From AC-38 sp033856025 (GTDB lineage Bacteria > Actinomycetota > Thermoleophilia > Solirubrobacterales > Solirubrobacteraceae): a stretch of 64,000 nucleotides of DNA. The notes beneath the pieces are model-generated. The model did no database searches. It was given only the letters and a program-made list of their open reading frames with translations, and was not told where the DNA came from. Shown here piece by piece: positions 40,553 through 48,788 of the stretch. Numbering within the stretch: position 1 is the first letter of the stretch; every line of letters begins with the position of its first letter. The position numbers and the translations under genes are program-made. Location of the stretch: assembly GCA_033856025.1 (NCBI GenBank), contig JAWVFQ010000035.1:1-64000 (forward strand), in the 5' to 3' direction.

Positions 40553-41835
40553 GAGTCGGCGTCGCCGGAGTCGCCGCGGTTGCGCAGCCGCCACGCCATC
40601 CGCGACTGAAGCGACCACAGCTCGATGAACCCGGGCGACGCCTGCTGGGAGAACAGCCCGCCCGACTCGCCGAAACCGGCCAGCGCCGCGTCGTAGACGG
40701 CGTTCGGGGACTCGCGGCGCACGACGCGCGCGCTGCCCTTGAACAGCCGCAGCGCGATCGTCCCGGTCACCTGCCCGTTGACCCGGTCCATGTAGGCGTC
40801 GAGGTCGCCGCGCAGCGGCTCCCACCACAGCCCGGCGTACACCAGGTAGGCCCAGCGGCGGTCGAGGTCGGGCTTGAGCTGGTTCTGGTGGATCGTGGAG
40901 ACGAGCTTCTCCAGCTCGGCGTGCGCGGTCAGCAGGATGGTCGCCGCCGGCGCCTCGTAGATGTCGCGGACCTTCAGCCCGACGATCCGGTCCTCCAGGT
41001 GGTCGACAATCCCCACGCCGTGGCGAGCCCCGACCTCCCCCGCCGTCTCGATCAGCTCCACCAGACCCATCGGCGACCCGTTCAGCGAAACGGGCACCCC
41101 ACGCTCGAACCCCACGGAGACCTCCTCCGCGGAGTCCGGCGCCTCCTCGGGCCGCGTCACCAGCTGGAAGACGTCGTCCTCCGGCGCGTGGCCCAGGTCC
41201 TCGATCCAGCGGCCCTCCGAGGAGCGCCCCCACAGGTTGTCGTCGATCGAGTACGGCGGCGTCTCGGTCCCGCCCTTGACCGGGATCCCGTGCTCGCGCG
41301 CGTAGGCGATCTCCTCCTCGCGCCCCATCCGCCACGAGCGCACCGGCGCGATGACGCGCAGCTCGGGGGCCAGCGTGGCCACGGTGGCCTCGATGCGGAC
41401 CTGGTCGTTGCCCTTCCCCGTGCAGCCGTGCGCGATGGTGTCGCACTCGAACTCCCGGGCCGCCTCGACGGCCAGCTTGGCGATGAGCGGCCGCCCCAGG
41501 GCGGTGAACAGCGGATACCCGCCGCCGTACAGCGCGTTCGCCTTGATCGCCGGGACGATGTAGTCGCGGGCGAACTCCTCGCGCGCGTCCACCACCTTGC
41601 ACTCCAGCGCGCCCAGCCGCAGTGCCTTGCCGCGCACGACCTCGTAGTCCTCCCCGGGCTGGCCGAGGTTGACCGTCAGCGCGACCACCTCGGCGTCGTA
41701 CTCGTCCTGGATCCACTTGAGCATCACGCTCGTGTCCAGCCCGCCCGAGTACAGCAGCAGCACCCGGTGCACCTGCGCCGGATCGGCCTCGTAGGAGGCC
41801 GTGCGCACGTCGGACAGCCGGGTGTGCTCGCTCAC
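40549..41835 (-). CDS. argG: argininosuccinate synthase
   Basis: Joins citrulline and aspartate using ATP. The 428-residue protein has the P-loop LLLYSGGLDTSVMLKW, AHGCTGKGNDQVR, KGGTETPPYSIDDNLWGRS and QASPGFIELWSLQ. It starts at GTG 41835; a TAGGCT hexamer lies 9 bases upstream. It is separated from the other arg genes by the methyltransferase gene and probably has its own promoter. It is translationally coupled to the acylase gene. Confidence 0.96.
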   Translation of the reverse strand: MSEHTRLSDVRTASYEADPAQVHRVLLLYSGGLDTSVMLKWIQDEYDAEVVALTVNLGQPGEDYEVVRGKALRLGALECKVVDAREEFARDYIVPAIKANALYGGGYPLFTALGRPLIAKLAVEAAREFECDTIAHGCTGKGNDQVRIEATVATLAPELRVIAPVRSWRMGREEEIAYAREHGIPVKGGTETPPYSIDDNLWGRSSEGRWIEDLGHAPEDDVFQLVTRPEEAPDSAEEVSVGFERGVPVSLNGSPMGLVELIETAGEVGARHGVGIVDHLEDRIVGLKVRDIYEAPAATILLTAHAELEKLVSTIHQNQLKPDLDRRWAYLVYAGLWWEPLRGDLDAYMDRVNGQVTGTIALRLFKGSARVVRRESPNAVYDAALAGFGESGGLFSQQASPGFIELWSLQSRMAWRLRNRGDSGDADS

Positions 41836-41844
41836 GGGACGGCA

Positions 41845-41850
41845 AGCCTA
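41845..41850 (-). promoter_or_regulatory. TANNNT -10-like hexamer before argG
   Basis: TAGGCT on the minus strand ends 9 bases before the argG GTG at 41835. Confidence 0.35.
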
Positions 41851-41873
41851 GGGAAGGCCGCCGCCCCGCGGGA

Positions 41874-42941
41874 CTACGGCCGGGCTTCCAGCACCAGGTT
41901 GAACGGCGTCTCGGTGGCCCGCCGCACCGACGAGAACCCGCCCTCGCGGATGACGTCGGCCAGCTTGGACTCGCCGGCCTGGGCGCCGAGCGCCAGCCCG
42001 ACCTCCTGGTCCAGGGAGGCGGGCGTGCAGACGACCGTCGAGGCGCCGTAGAACACGCGGCCCACCGGGTTGAAATTCTCCTCCACGCGGTCGTTGGCGT
42101 ATGGCTCGACGATCATCCAGGTCCCGTCCGGGGCCAGGCTGTCGTGGATGTGGCGCGACGCCCCCACGGGGTCGCCCATGTCGTGGAGGCAGTCGAACAC
42201 CGCGACGAGGTCGTAGCCCTCGCCGGGGAAGTCCTTGGCCGCCGCCGCCTGGAAGTCGATGCGGTCGCCCACGCCGGCCTCCTCGGCCGCCTCGCGCGCG
42301 CGCTCGATCGACTCCTCGTGGTAGTCGAAGCCGGTGAACCGCGAGTTCGGGAACGCCTCGGCCATGATGATCGTCGAGGCGCCGTGCCCGCAGCCCACGT
42401 CGGCCACGCGGGCGCCACGCTCGAGCTTCTCCTGCACGCCGTCCAGCGCCGGGATCCACTCCGCCACCAGGTGCCCACGATAGCCCGGGCGGAAGAAGCG
42501 CTCGGTGCCGCGGAACAGCCGCGGGTCGTGCTCGTGCCAGCCCATGCCCTCGCCGGTGCGGAAGGCCTCGAGGATGCGGTCCTCGTCGGCGTAGAGCGAC
42601 GCGATCAGGTCGTAGGCGCCCAGCAGGTAGAACGGGCTCTCCTCGTCGGCCAGGGCCAGCGCCTGCTCGTCGGGCAGGGTGTAGCGGTCGCTCTCGGGGT
42701 CGTACTCCACGTAGCCGCCGGCGGCCTGGTTGCGCAGCCACTCGCGCACGTAGCGCTCGGCGGCGCCGGCGCGCTCCGCCACCTCCTGTGACGTCAGCGG
42801 GCCCGCCCCCGCCATGGCCTTGTACAGCCCCAGCCGCTCCCCGATCACGAACAGCGGAGCGCTGATTACGGCTCCCATGTCCGTCACGGCCTGGCCCATG
42901 AACGCCTCGAGCTTGGCCTCGTCGATGCCTGTGGCACTCAT
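41874..42941 (-). CDS. class I SAM-dependent methyltransferase with N-terminal winged helix
   Basis: A 355-residue protein built like small-molecule O/N-methyltransferases that carry an N-terminal dimerisation winged helix (QEVAERAGAAERYVREWLRN, about residues 50-70). The Rossmann SAM site is VADVGCGHGASTIIMAEAF, followed by FDYHEESIERA, VFDCLHDMGDPVG and GTWMIVEPY. The substrate cannot be told. ATG 42941 has GGGAGGT at 7 bases. A TTGGAA with a 17-base spacing to a poor -10 lies in the gap upstream. The N-terminal Met-rich region (MGAVISAPLFVIGERLGLY) resembles the hydroxyindole-type family. Confidence 0.85.
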   Translation of the reverse strand: MSATGIDEAKLEAFMGQAVTDMGAVISAPLFVIGERLGLYKAMAGAGPLTSQEVAERAGAAERYVREWLRNQAAGGYVEYDPESDRYTLPDEQALALADEESPFYLLGAYDLIASLYADEDRILEAFRTGEGMGWHEHDPRLFRGTERFFRPGYRGHLVAEWIPALDGVQEKLERGARVADVGCGHGASTIIMAEAFPNSRFTGFDYHEESIERAREAAEEAGVGDRIDFQAAAAKDFPGEGYDLVAVFDCLHDMGDPVGASRHIHDSLAPDGTWMIVEPYANDRVEENFNPVGRVFYGASTVVCTPASLDQEVGLALGAQAGESKLADVIREGGFSSVRRATETPFNLVLEARP

Positions 42942-43029
42942 CTTCGTACCTCCCGTCCGTCGGACAGGTCCCGATCCCGCCCGGTCTACGTGCCAGCAGA
43001 CCACTTTCCAAGTTACGGGTCAAGCGCCG

Positions 43030-44568
43030 TCAGCGCACGGGCACGACGCGGAACGCGCCGCGCATGAACGGGTGCGCGCGGCAGAGGTATGTGTAGGTGC
43101 CCGGAGCCAGGTTGGACGGCGTGCGCCACGAGTCGCGGTTGGACGCCGCCGTGAACCCGGCCGGGCCGAAGCCCAGCTGGCCCGAGTCGAAGATCGGGGA
43201 GCCGTTGGGCAGCGGGTAGCCGATCCCCGTCGAGCGGTTGCACGGCGCGCGGCAGGCGGTGACGGTGTGGAAGACCCCCTCCTTGCCCGTGTCCCGGTTG
43301 ACGAACTCCAGCGACGAGCCGACCGGCACGGTCGGCGGGTTGCGGCGCGAGCCGACCCCGCTGAGGTCCCCGTAGCGGTACTTGAAGCCTCCGATGGGGA
43401 CGATGGCGTTGGGCGCGCTTCCGTTGGGCAGTGTGGCGGGGTCGGCGATGCCCGTCGCCCCGCCGCCCCAGTTGTCGTTCTCGTGCAGGTGCCCGTGGGT
43501 CGGCGTCCCGCGGGTGGCGATCTTCGACGTGAACGGGTCCTTTCCCGTCGTGTCGTCGTAGGCGATCCAGCCCATCATGATCCCCATCGACTCGTACCAG
43601 GAGCCGTGCCTGGTGTCGTAGGTCGCGCTGACCCTCAGCTTGTCGCCGGGCTCGATGCGCACGCGCCAGTCCGCCGGCGTGGCCGTCATCCCGAGGTCCC
43701 ACGAGACCGGCGGGTGCCCGCCGAAGTACCGCGCCTCCGAGCGGAACAGCAGCTTGCTCCGCGCCCCGCGCTGCAGCCGCAGCTCGTCGTACAGGCCGCC
43801 CGGATGCATGTGGCCCGCGAAGCCGACCAGCGTCCCCGGACGGTCCATCGCCACCTCGTTCTTGCGCGGCCCGGCCCCGTAGGCCCCCGGCTGCTGATTG
43901 GGGTAGGTGAACTTGCCCTGGCGGCCCGAGCCCATGAGCACGTCGAAGACCGGGTAGGCGCTCCCGCGCTCCACGTCCATCCAGACCGGGCTGACCGGGT
44001 GCAGCCGGCGGCCCAGCGCCGAGTCGGCGGGCACGAAGTCCACGGTCCAGGTGATGTAGAGCTTCATCCCGCGGTTCGTGAGGTCGTGGATCATGTCGTT
44101 GAGCAGCCACGTGTCGCTCGGGTCCACCCGGAACCCGTAGGGCCGCGGGAGGACGATCCGCGTCTTCTCCTCGCCCGTCGCCGTGACGATCTCGGCCGGG
44201 TAGCCGGGCGTGGACGCGGCGCCGGCGGCGGCGCGCAGCCACACCGCGTGGTGCAGGTGGACCTTGTCCGTGGCCGGGATCGTGCCGTCGCGCCGCGTCA
44301 GGTTGGGGACGAAGCGCACGATGTAGCCGGGCCGGTCCGGGTGCGGGACGCCGATCCGGATCTTGATGATGTTCGTCCCCGGCTGGAGGTCGATCGGATA
44401 GCGGTACGTGATGCGCTCGACGTCGCGCGGGAGCTTGGCCGCGTGCGCGGCCGGGGCCGTCGCGAGGAGCGGCAGGAGGAGGCAGGTGAGCAGGAGAAGT
44501 CGGCGCACGGTTCCAGACGGGCGCCCCCTCGCGCCGTCCAAGGTAGCAGCGAAAGGACCGGTGCTCAT
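43030..44568 (-). CDS. secreted copper protein: PHM-like monooxygenase domain plus cupredoxin
   Basis: A 512-residue exported protein. ATG 44568 overlaps the argD stop (ATGA); an in-frame GTG at 44508 would start a canonical signal peptide (RRLLLLTCLLLPLLATA) and may be the true start. The central region has His clusters, DKVHLHHAVWL and VGFAGHMHPGG, that resemble copper sites of type II ascorbate-dependent monooxygenases, then THGHLHENDNWGG. The C-terminal 100 residues form a cupredoxin-like domain with FHTVTACRAPC and YLCRAHPFMRGAF (likely Cys, His, Met ligands). It could be a copper oxidoreductase at the cell surface. It ends the trmH-pheST-arg chain. Confidence 0.75.
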   Translation of the reverse strand: MSTGPFAATLDGARGRPSGTVRRLLLLTCLLLPLLATAPAAHAAKLPRDVERITYRYPIDLQPGTNIIKIRIGVPHPDRPGYIVRFVPNLTRRDGTIPATDKVHLHHAVWLRAAAGAASTPGYPAEIVTATGEEKTRIVLPRPYGFRVDPSDTWLLNDMIHDLTNRGMKLYITWTVDFVPADSALGRRLHPVSPVWMDVERGSAYPVFDVLMGSGRQGKFTYPNQQPGAYGAGPRKNEVAMDRPGTLVGFAGHMHPGGLYDELRLQRGARSKLLFRSEARYFGGHPPVSWDLGMTATPADWRVRIEPGDKLRVSATYDTRHGSWYESMGIMMGWIAYDDTTGKDPFTSKIATRGTPTHGHLHENDNWGGGATGIADPATLPNGSAPNAIVPIGGFKYRYGDLSGVGSRRNPPTVPVGSSLEFVNRDTGKEGVFHTVTACRAPCNRSTGIGYPLPNGSPIFDSGQLGFGPAGFTAASNRDSWRTPSNLAPGTYTYLCRAHPFMRGAFRVVPVR

Positions 44569-45716
44569 GCCATTGCCGCCGCGAAGCGCGCGAGTCCCTC
44601 GTCCAGCGCCGCCTCGTCGATGACCAGCGGCGGCAGGAAGCGCACGGTCGTGGGGCCGGTGGCGTTGACGACCAGCCGCTGCTCGAGCAGCGCGCGCCGC
44701 ACGACCGCGGGAGCGTCGTCGACCTCCGCCGCCACGAACAGGCCGCGACCCCGCACCTCATGCACCCCGGGCACCTCGCGCAGCCCGGCGGCCAGCCGCT
44801 CGCCGAGCTCGCCCACGCGCCGGAGGAGCTCCGGGTCGTCGATCACGTCCAGCGTGGCGTGCGCCGCCGCCGCGACCACCGGGCCCCCCGCGAACGTGGA
44901 GCCGTGGTCGCCGGGCTGGAAGACGTCGGCCAGGCGCGGCCCGGTGACCAGGGCCCCGATGGGAAAGCCGCCGCCCAGCGCCTTGGCGCTGGTCAGCGCA
45001 TCGGGGACGACGGGCGTCTGCTCGTAGGCCCACAGGGTGCCGGTCCGGCCCATCCCGGACTGGATCTCGTCGAAGACGAGCGCCGCGCCGGCGGCGTCGC
45101 AGGCCTCCCGCGCCGCGAGCAGCAGCTCGTCGGGCAGCGGCCACACGCCGCTCTCCCCCTGCACCGGCTCGAGCAGCACGGCCGCCGTGCGCTCCGTCAC
45201 CGCCGCGCGCAGCGCGTCCGGGTCCTTCGGCACGACCACGAACCCGGGGACGAGCGGGGCGAACGGCGCCTGCTTGGACTCCTGGGGCGTGGCCGACAGC
45301 GCGCCGTAGGTGCGGCCGTGGAAGGCGCCCTCGACCACGACGATCTCGCCGCCCGCGCGAGCCCGCCGCGCCAGCTTGATCGCGGCCTCGATCGCCTCGG
45401 TCCCCGAGTTGGCGAAGAACACCTTGCCGCCCAGGGAGCGCTCGGACAGCCGTGCGGCCAGGCGCATCGCGGGCTCGGTGTAGAAGAGGTTCGTCGTGTG
45501 GGTCAGGCGCGCCGCCTGCGCGGTCACCGCCTCGATCACGTGGGGGTGGCAGTGGCCGACGCTGACCACCGAGATCCCGGCCAGGAGGTCCAGGTACTCG
45601 TTGCCCTCGTCGTCGTAGAGATGGACCCCCTGGCCGCGCACGAACTCCACGGGCGCGCGCGCGTACGTGGGGATGACGCTGGCGCGCTCGAGCGCCTGCA
45701 GCTCGGCCAGGCTCAT
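44565..45716 (-). CDS. argD: acetylornithine aminotransferase
   Basis: Class III PLP aminotransferase of arginine synthesis. The 383-residue protein has GISVVSVGHCHPHVIEA, FANSGTEAIEAAIKLAR, FHGRTYGALSAT, FDEIQSGMGRTG and the PLP lysine in TSAKALGGGFPIG. ATG 45716 overlaps the argB stop by four bases. Confidence 0.95.
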   Translation of the reverse strand: MSLAELQALERASVIPTYARAPVEFVRGQGVHLYDDEGNEYLDLLAGISVVSVGHCHPHVIEAVTAQAARLTHTTNLFYTEPAMRLAARLSERSLGGKVFFANSGTEAIEAAIKLARRARAGGEIVVVEGAFHGRTYGALSATPQESKQAPFAPLVPGFVVVPKDPDALRAAVTERTAAVLLEPVQGESGVWPLPDELLLAAREACDAAGAALVFDEIQSGMGRTGTLWAYEQTPVVPDALTSAKALGGGFPIGALVTGPRLADVFQPGDHGSTFAGGPVVAAAAHATLDVIDDPELLRRVGELGERLAAGLREVPGVHEVRGRGLFVAAEVDDAPAVVRRALLEQRLVVNATGPTTVRFLPPLVIDEAALDEGLARFAAAMA

Positions 45717-46561
45717 GCGCGCAGCCGGGTGCCGATGCCCGCGTCGGTGAAGAGCTCGAGCAGGAGGCTGTGCGGGACGCGGCCGTCCACGATGTGCGCG
45801 TAGGTGACGCCGGCGTCCAGCGCGTCGACGCAGGCCTGGAGCTTGGGACGCATGCCGCCGGCCACGGATGCGAGCTGCGCGCGCACCTCGTCGGCGCCGG
45901 CCTCGGAGACGACGCTCGCCGGGTCGCTGGGATCGCTCAGCCAGCCCTCGACGTCGGTGAGGAAGATCACCTTGTACGCGCCCAGGGCGCCCGCCACGGC
46001 GCCGGCCGCCTCGTCGGCGTTGACGTTGTAGGAGCTGCCGTCGCGGTCGGCCCCCACGGACGCGATGACCGGGATGTAGTCCTCGGCCACGTGGAGCAGG
46101 ACGTCGGTGTCGACCTTCTCGATCTTCCCCACGAAGCCGATGTCGCGGCCCGACGGCGCGGGCTGGCGGGCCACGCGGAACAGCAGGCCGTCGTCCCCGC
46201 ACAGGCCGACCGCGGGCTGGCCGTGGCGACCCAGCCGCAGGACGATGTCCTTGTTGACCTTGCCGACGAGGACCATCTTCACCACCTCGACGGTGTCCGC
46301 GTCGGACACGCGCAGGCCGTCGACGAACTCCACCGGGAGGTTCAGCCGGTCCATGTAGGCGGTGATGTCGGGCCCGCCGCCGTGGACGACGATCGGGTTC
46401 AGCCCGACGTACTTCAGGAGCACCACGTCGCGGGCGAACTCCTCGCGCAGGGCGGGGTCCTCCATGGCGGCGCCGCCGTACTTGATGACCACGGTGCGGC
46501 CGTGGAAGTCCCGGATGTACGGGAGCGCCTCGAGGAGGGTGGCGACGTCGCGGTGGGCCAT
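45713..46561 (-). CDS. argB: N-acetylglutamate kinase
   Basis: Phosphorylates N-acetylglutamate, usually the arginine-inhibited step. The 282-residue amino-acid kinase fold has TVVIKYGGAAM, IVVHGGGPDITAYM, GFVGKIEKVDTDVL and SYNVNADEAAGAVAGAL. The N-terminal helix (DVATLLEALPYIRDFHG) is of the type seen in arginine-sensitive hexameric kinases. ATG 46561 shares one base with the argJ stop. Confidence 0.96.
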   Translation of the reverse strand: MAHRDVATLLEALPYIRDFHGRTVVIKYGGAAMEDPALREEFARDVVLLKYVGLNPIVVHGGGPDITAYMDRLNLPVEFVDGLRVSDADTVEVVKMVLVGKVNKDIVLRLGRHGQPAVGLCGDDGLLFRVARQPAPSGRDIGFVGKIEKVDTDVLLHVAEDYIPVIASVGADRDGSSYNVNADEAAGAVAGALGAYKVIFLTDVEGWLSDPSDPASVVSEAGADEVRAQLASVAGGMRPKLQACVDALDAGVTYAHIVDGRVPHSLLLELFTDAGIGTRLRA

Positions 46562-47796
46562 CAGGTCGTGTATTCGGCGTTGATCTCGATGTACCGGTGC
46601 GAGAGGTCGGAGAAGAAGACCTCGGTCTCGGCGCCCTCGCCGGGCAGGCCGACCAGGTACTCGACCTCCTCGCGCTGGACGGCGTCCGTCAGCGCGGGCG
46701 CGTCGTGGGGCACCGCGGCGCCGCCGGAGCAGACCGGCACGCCCTCGATGTGGATGTCCAGCGGCAGCGGAGCGGTGCCGGGGAGCGCCATCCCCACCGC
46801 CTGGGCGATGCGTCCCCAGTTGGGGTCGCCGCCGTGCAGCGCGGTCTTGACCAGCGGGGAGTTGGCCACGGCGCGGGCGGCGTGCTCCACGTGGAGGTCG
46901 TGGCCGCCCTCGACCACGACGCGGCCGATGCGGGCGGCGCCCTCGCCGTCGCGGACCACGAGGAGGGCGAGCTGGCGCACGAGAGCGTCGAGGGCCTCGC
47001 CGAACGCGAGCTCGTCGGGCGACTCCGGCTCGACGTCGACCCCGGAGGCGCCGGACGCCTGGAGGACCACGGTGTCGTTGGTCGAGAGCTGGCCGTCCAC
47101 CGAGATGCGCTCGAAGGAGCGCTTGGTCGTGACGTTGAGCAGCAGGTTGGCGGTCTCGGGTCCCAGACGAGCGTCGGTCTGCACGAAGCACAGCAGCGTG
47201 GCGAACCCGGGCGAGATCATCCCGGCGCCCTTGGCCTGGGCGGCCAGGCGCACGGTGCCGCCGGGGAGCTCGACCTCCAGGCTGGCGCGCTTGGGGAAGG
47301 CGTCGGTGGTGCGGATGGACTCGGCGAACGCGGCGTCGCCGTCGGGCGCCAGCTCGCGGGCGGCGGCGGCCAGGCCGGACATGATCCGGTCGACGGGAAG
47401 CGGCACGCCGATGACGCCGGTGGACGCGACCGCGACCCGGTCCTCGCGCACCCGGGCGCCCATCGCGCCGGCGCCCTGCATCTTCGCCGCGGCGTCCAGG
47501 CCCGGGCGGCCGGTGGCGGCGTTGGCGTTGCCCGAGTTCACGGCCACCGCGCGCAGTGCCGAGAGGTCGCAGCGCTCCTGGCACACGAGCACCGGCGCGG
47601 CCAGGACGCCCGAGCGCGTGAACCGCGCCGCGCTCGTGGTATCCGGCGCGTCGGAGACCAGCAGCCCCACGTCCGGCGCGCCGCTCTCCTTGATCCCCGC
47701 GGCGACCCCGGCCGCCCGGAACCCCGCGGGCAGACCGCCGGGAAGTTCCCGAACGTGGTCCGGCCGCTGCACCCAGCGCGACTGGAAGAGGCTCAC
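46561..47796 (-). CDS. argJ: glutamate N-acetyltransferase/ornithine acetyltransferase
   Basis: Recycles the acetyl group between ornithine and glutamate. The 411-residue Ntn-type protein self-cleaves before a Thr; here KGAGMISPGFATLLCFVQTDA carries the cleavage site (Ala-Thr). SGNANAATGRPGL, STGVIGVPLP and DPNWGRIAQAVG are also typical. GTG 47796 overlaps the argC stop. The presence of ArgJ implies the cyclic acetyl pathway. Confidence 0.95.
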   Translation of the reverse strand: MSLFQSRWVQRPDHVRELPGGLPAGFRAAGVAAGIKESGAPDVGLLVSDAPDTTSAARFTRSGVLAAPVLVCQERCDLSALRAVAVNSGNANAATGRPGLDAAAKMQGAGAMGARVREDRVAVASTGVIGVPLPVDRIMSGLAAAARELAPDGDAAFAESIRTTDAFPKRASLEVELPGGTVRLAAQAKGAGMISPGFATLLCFVQTDARLGPETANLLLNVTTKRSFERISVDGQLSTNDTVVLQASGASGVDVEPESPDELAFGEALDALVRQLALLVVRDGEGAARIGRVVVEGGHDLHVEHAARAVANSPLVKTALHGGDPNWGRIAQAVGMALPGTAPLPLDIHIEGVPVCSGGAAVPHDAPALTDAVQREEVEYLVGLPGEGAETEVFFSDLSHRYIEINAEYTT

Positions 47797-48788
47797 GAGA
47801 TCCCCTCGCCCTCATCGCGTCCGAACATGAGGTTGAGGTTCTGGACGGCCTGGGAGGCGGCGCCCTTCCACAGGTTGTCGATCGCGGCGAAGACGATCAG
47901 CTTGCCGGTGCGCTCGTCGGCGTGGACGGAGATGCGGCAGATGTTGGTGTCGCGCACGTCGCGCACTCCCGGCGGCCGGTCGGTGAGCTCGACGAAGCGC
48001 TCGCCGCCGTAGGCGTCGGCGTACAGCTCGCCCAGCTCCCGCGCGCCGACCTCGCGCTTGGGGGTGACGTAGCAGGAGACGAGCTCGCCCTGGTCGAGCG
48101 GGACGAGGTGCGGCGTGAACGTCGCGGCGACGGGCGCGCCGAGGCCGGCCAGCTCCTGGTCGATCTCCGGGGAGTGGCGGTGGCCGCCCACGCCGTAGGG
48201 GTTGACGTTCTCGTCGGCGGACACGAAGTGGGTCGTCTCGTTGGCGGCGCGGCCGGCGCCCGAGACGCCGGACTTCGCGTCGACGACTACGTCGGCGATC
48301 GCCCCCGCCCGGGCCAGCGGCGCCAGGGCGAGCAGCGTCGCCGTCGGGTAGCAGCCGGGGTTGGCGACGAGGCTTGCGTCGGCCACGGCCTCGCGGTTGA
48401 GCTCGGTGAGGCCGTACACGGCGCCGTCCAGGTGACCGGGCGCGCCGTGCTCGCCGTACCACTGCCGGTACACGTCGAGGTCGCGCAGGCGGAAGTCCGC
48501 GGAGAGGTCGACGGTCTTGACCCCCCGGTCCACGAGCTCCGCCACCACGGGCGCCGAGGCGCCGTGCGGGTAGGCGACGATCGCCGCCTCCACGTTCGCA
48601 TGGCGGTCGAGGTCGAGCTCCTCGAGCTCCAGCGGGACCCGGTGACGCGGGTAGAGGTCGTCCAGCCGCCGCCCCGCGTCCGTCCGCGCGGTGACGTGGC
48701 CGAGGTCGAAGAAGGGATGGCGCCAGAGCAGGCTCGCGGCCAGCGCGCCGCCGTAGCCCGAGGCCCCGATGACGACGGCTTCAGGCAC
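47793..48788 (-). CDS. argC: N-acetyl-gamma-glutamyl-phosphate reductase
   Basis: NADPH-dependent reductase of the arginine pathway. The 331-residue protein has AVVIGASGYGGALAASLL, TVDLSADFRLRD, the catalytic Cys in VANPGCYPTATLLAL, and VSGAGRAANE. GTG 48788 lies eight bases inside the end of pheT. It is the first gene of argC-argJ-argB-argD and appears to be read from the pheST transcript. Confidence 0.95.
   Translation of the reverse strand: MPEAVVIGASGYGGALAASLLWRHPFFDLGHVTARTDAGRRLDDLYPRHRVPLELEELDLDRHANVEAAIVAYPHGASAPVVAELVDRGVKTVDLSADFRLRDLDVYRQWYGEHGAPGHLDGAVYGLTELNREAVADASLVANPGCYPTATLLALAPLARAGAIADVVVDAKSGVSGAGRAANETTHFVSADENVNPYGVGGHRHSPEIDQELAGLGAPVAATFTPHLVPLDQGELVSCYVTPKREVGARELGELYADAYGGERFVELTDRPPGVRDVRDTNICRISVHADERTGKLIVFAAIDNLWKGAASQAVQNLNLMFGRDEGEGIS

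Noticed and set aside
44508..44568. Definite choice between ATG 44568 and GTG 44508 for the copper protein
   Set aside because: The first is favoured by the ATGA overlap with argD, the second by signal-peptide form; sequence alone does not settle it.
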